Shown here one piece after another: positions 5,040 to 6,331 of a stretch of DNA of 6,331 nucleotides. The stretch lies in the NCBI GenBank assembly GCA_025934455.1, contig JAICYA010000128.1:1-6331 (forward strand), given 5' to 3'. Each line of letters begins with the position of its first letter. The first letter of the stretch is position 1. The notes below the pieces were generated by a model. The model did no database searches. It was not told the DNA's origin and was given only the letters and a program-made list of their open reading frames with translations. This stretch comes from Rudaea sp. (lineage in GTDB: Bacteria; Pseudomonadota; Gammaproteobacteria; Xanthomonadales; Rhodanobacteraceae). Made by a program: the position numbers and the translations under genes.

Positions 5040-6218
5040 TCAAGCCGGAGGCGATCGGTCGTTGCGGCGCAGCAGCGCTGCCAGCACCGGCGGCGTGACG
5101 ATCGAGGTGAGCAGCGACATCGCCACGATCAGCGCGTAGATGCGTGGCGAAAACACGCCGGCGGCAAGGCCGAGGCTGGCCACGACCACACCGACTTCGC
5201 CGCGCGGAATCATGCCGACGCCGACGATCAGCGCGCCGCGCCTGCCCAGTCCCAGTGCGCCGAGTCCGCCGCCAACGAGTTTGGACACGATCGCGATGGC
5301 GGTGATGACGGCAAGCGAGAGTAGCGCATCGGCGTTCGCCAGTTGCCCCAGTTCCACCTTGCTACCGGTCATCACGAAGAAAAACGGCGTCATCAGCGCG
5401 AGCAAAGGTTTGGTCTGGAGTTCCAGCGTCTCACGCTGGCGCGTTTCCGAAACGATCATGCCGGCGAGGAAAGCGCCGATGATCGCGGCGAGGCCGAATT
5501 GCGTGGACGCGAAGGCGAGCCCCAGGCACAACGCCAGCACGATGTTGAGGGGTGACAGCGGGTTGATCGGCGCGTCGAGCAGGTTCGAGGCGCGGCGCAT
5601 CACGCGCGTACCGACGATGCCGATCACGGCGACGAATCCGACCGCTTCGGCGAGCACGACGAGCAAGTGCGACACGCGCAGTTCCTCGCCCGATTGCAAC
5701 GCGGTGACGATGCCGAGCAGGAGCATGGCGAGGATGTCGTCGATGACCGCCGCGCCGAGGATCACGCGCGCTTCCTCGCGCTGCAGGGCGCCGAGTTCCT
5801 GCAACACGCGCGCGGTGATACCGGCGGACGTGGCGACGAAGGCAGCCGCGACGAACAGCGACTTGGCCCAGTCGAAGCCCGAGCCGTGCGCCCACAGCGA
5901 ACCGAGCACGAATGGCACGATCACGCCGAGCACGCCGACGAGAAACGCGCTGCGGCCGACGCGCTTCATTTCGTCGAGCCGGGTTTCCAGGCCGACCGAG
6001 AACAGCAGCAGCACGACGCCGATTTCGGCCAACACATCCAGCGCTTCCGAGGGCTGCACCCAGCCGAGCAGGGACGGTCCGACCACGCAGCCGGCGGCGA
6101 TTTCGCCGACCACCCCCGGCAGCTTCAGGCGCTGCGCGATCTCCGCACCCACTTGCGCGGCGACGAAAACGACGAACAGGCTGAGTAATATGGCGCTGCT
6201 GTGATCCATCGGATTCAC
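5040..6218 (-). CDS. CPA2-family Na+/H+ antiporter (transport domain only)
   Basis: A 392-residue inner-membrane cation/proton antiporter of the CPA2 (Na_H_Exchanger) family, with about 12-13 hydrophobic segments. LPGVVGEIAAGCVVGPSLLG (33-52) is the typical first-helix region and VLLLFSVGLE (69-78) the next. ATSAGITARVL (129-139) matches the broken helix of the ion site, and GAAVIDDILAMLLLG (155-169) carries the paired aspartates D160-D161 that mark electrogenic NapA-type exchangers. FFFVMTGSKVEL (280-290 region), a helix lysine K313, and IPRGEVGVVV (337-346) complete the set. There is no C-terminal TrkA-N/RCK domain, so it is not a full-length KefB/KefC. Start: GTG at 6218, 10 bases after GAGAGG, gives MNPMDHSS. 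An ATG three codons later at 6209 is the alternative, with poorer spacing to that site. The likely role is Na+ or pH homeostasis; the ion is an inference from the DD motif. Confidence 0.92.
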   Translation of the reverse strand: MNPMDHSSAILLSLFVVFVAAQVGAEIAQRLKLPGVVGEIAAGCVVGPSLLGWVQPSEALDVLAEIGVVLLLFSVGLETRLDEMKRVGRSAFLVGVLGVIVPFVLGSLWAHGSGFDWAKSLFVAAAFVATSAGITARVLQELGALQREEARVILGAAVIDDILAMLLLGIVTALQSGEELRVSHLLVVLAEAVGFVAVIGIVGTRVMRRASNLLDAPINPLSPLNIVLALCLGLAFASTQFGLAAIIGAFLAGMIVSETRQRETLELQTKPLLALMTPFFFVMTGSKVELGQLANADALLSLAVITAIAIVSKLVGGGLGALGLGRRGALIVGVGMIPRGEVGVVVASLGLAAGVFSPRIYALIVAMSLLTSIVTPPVLAALLRRNDRSPPA

Positions 6219-6228
6219 TCATCGTTCG

Positions 6229-6250
6229 CCTCTCCCGCTGGCGGGAGAGG
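6229..6250 (-). promoter_or_regulatory. Hairpin containing the antiporter ribosome binding site
   Basis: A perfect 10-bp inverted repeat, CCTCTCCCGC (6229-6238) and GCGGGAGAGG (6241-6250), is separated by two bases. On the minus-strand transcript the 3' arm supplies GAGAGG, 10 bases before the GTG start, and no other good Shine-Dalgarno sequence is present. The site is therefore paired when the hairpin folds, which may lower or regulate translation of the antiporter. Confidence 0.55.
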
Positions 6251-6331
6251 CTGCGCCGAAGGCGCGGGTGAGGGTGGCAAAAGTTGCGGGAAGGTATGTC
6301 CGTTGGGTAAACCACCCTCACCCCAACCCTC
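6229..6331. repeat. REP-like dispersed palindromic element, runs off the right edge
   Basis: After the 10-bp palindrome comes a second hairpin, GCGCC-GAA-GGCGC (6253-6265), then GGGTGAGGGTGG (6266-6277). An exact inverted copy, CCACCCTCACCC, lies at 6312-6323 and is followed by CCAACCCTC to the window end. This CCCTCACCCCAACCCTCTCCC motif with flanking hairpins has the form of the intergenic palindromic repeats I know from Xanthomonas-type and related genomes. The two inverted halves bracket about 34 bases with no recognisable signal. No transposase is seen. The element is incomplete here, so its true end and copy number are unknown. Confidence 0.65.

Noticed and set aside
2672..5043. A shared 9-base string CTTGAAATC upstream of both leaders (near 2672-2678 and 5038-5044), considered as a regulator site.
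   Set aside because: Distances to the start codons differ (288 against 248 bases), one copy overlaps the antiporter stop codon, and a 9-base match between regions of this size is expected by chance fairly often.
5024..5060. A composite stem-loop (GACCGAT/ATCGGTC with inner CGGC/GCCG) across the antiporter stop, considered as its terminator.
   Set aside because: It has a large loop, a 6-base interior bulge and no U-run on the minus strand, so termination cannot be supported.

Overview
The window is about 6.3 kb of GC-rich proteobacterial DNA. Codons favour G or C in the third position, and the right edge carries a CCCTCACCCCAACCCTC-type palindromic repeat. I know this repeat style from Xanthomonadales/Lysobacterales genomes (Xanthomonas, Lysobacter, Rhodanobacter, Dyella and relatives). 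That placement is an inference from style, not a proven assignment. Four of the five genes are complete, and the window reads as an ordinary chromosomal segment with no integrase, transposase or CRISPR array.

Layout from left to right. (1) Positions 1-1179, plus strand: the C-terminal part of an MgtA-type magnesium-importing P-type ATPase, cut by the left edge. (2) Positions 1183-1217: a strong hairpin whose T-run lies on the minus strand, so it terminates the converging minus-strand gene. (3) Positions 1248-2384, minus: a secreted 378-residue protein with an HEFSE...TDP...GDKCAW region, distantly like the PHI-1/EXORDIUM family, preceded by a long structured 5' leader. (4) Positions 2738-3100, plus: a small secreted protein with one carboxypeptidase-regulatory-like (transthyretin-fold) domain. 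(5) Positions 3168-4790, minus: a secreted 540-residue protein of an uncharacterised, probably beta-propeller family, also with a long structured leader and a recognisable promoter. (6) Positions 5040-6218, minus: a CPA2-family Na+/H+ antiporter with the DD motif. Its ribosome binding site lies inside a REP-like hairpin at 6229-6250.

The two transporters handle inorganic ions (Mg2+, and Na+ against H+) at the inner membrane. The three genes between them all encode exported proteins, and nothing shows a shared pathway. The most unusual feature is in the 5' leaders of the two large secreted-protein genes. Both have four stem-loops at closely matched distances from the start codon. The two proximal hairpins are 17/18 identical in sequence. 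In both leaders the 3' arm of that hairpin could instead pair with the Shine-Dalgarno sequence, which is the layout of a translational switch. I could not assign this arrangement to a known riboswitch class.
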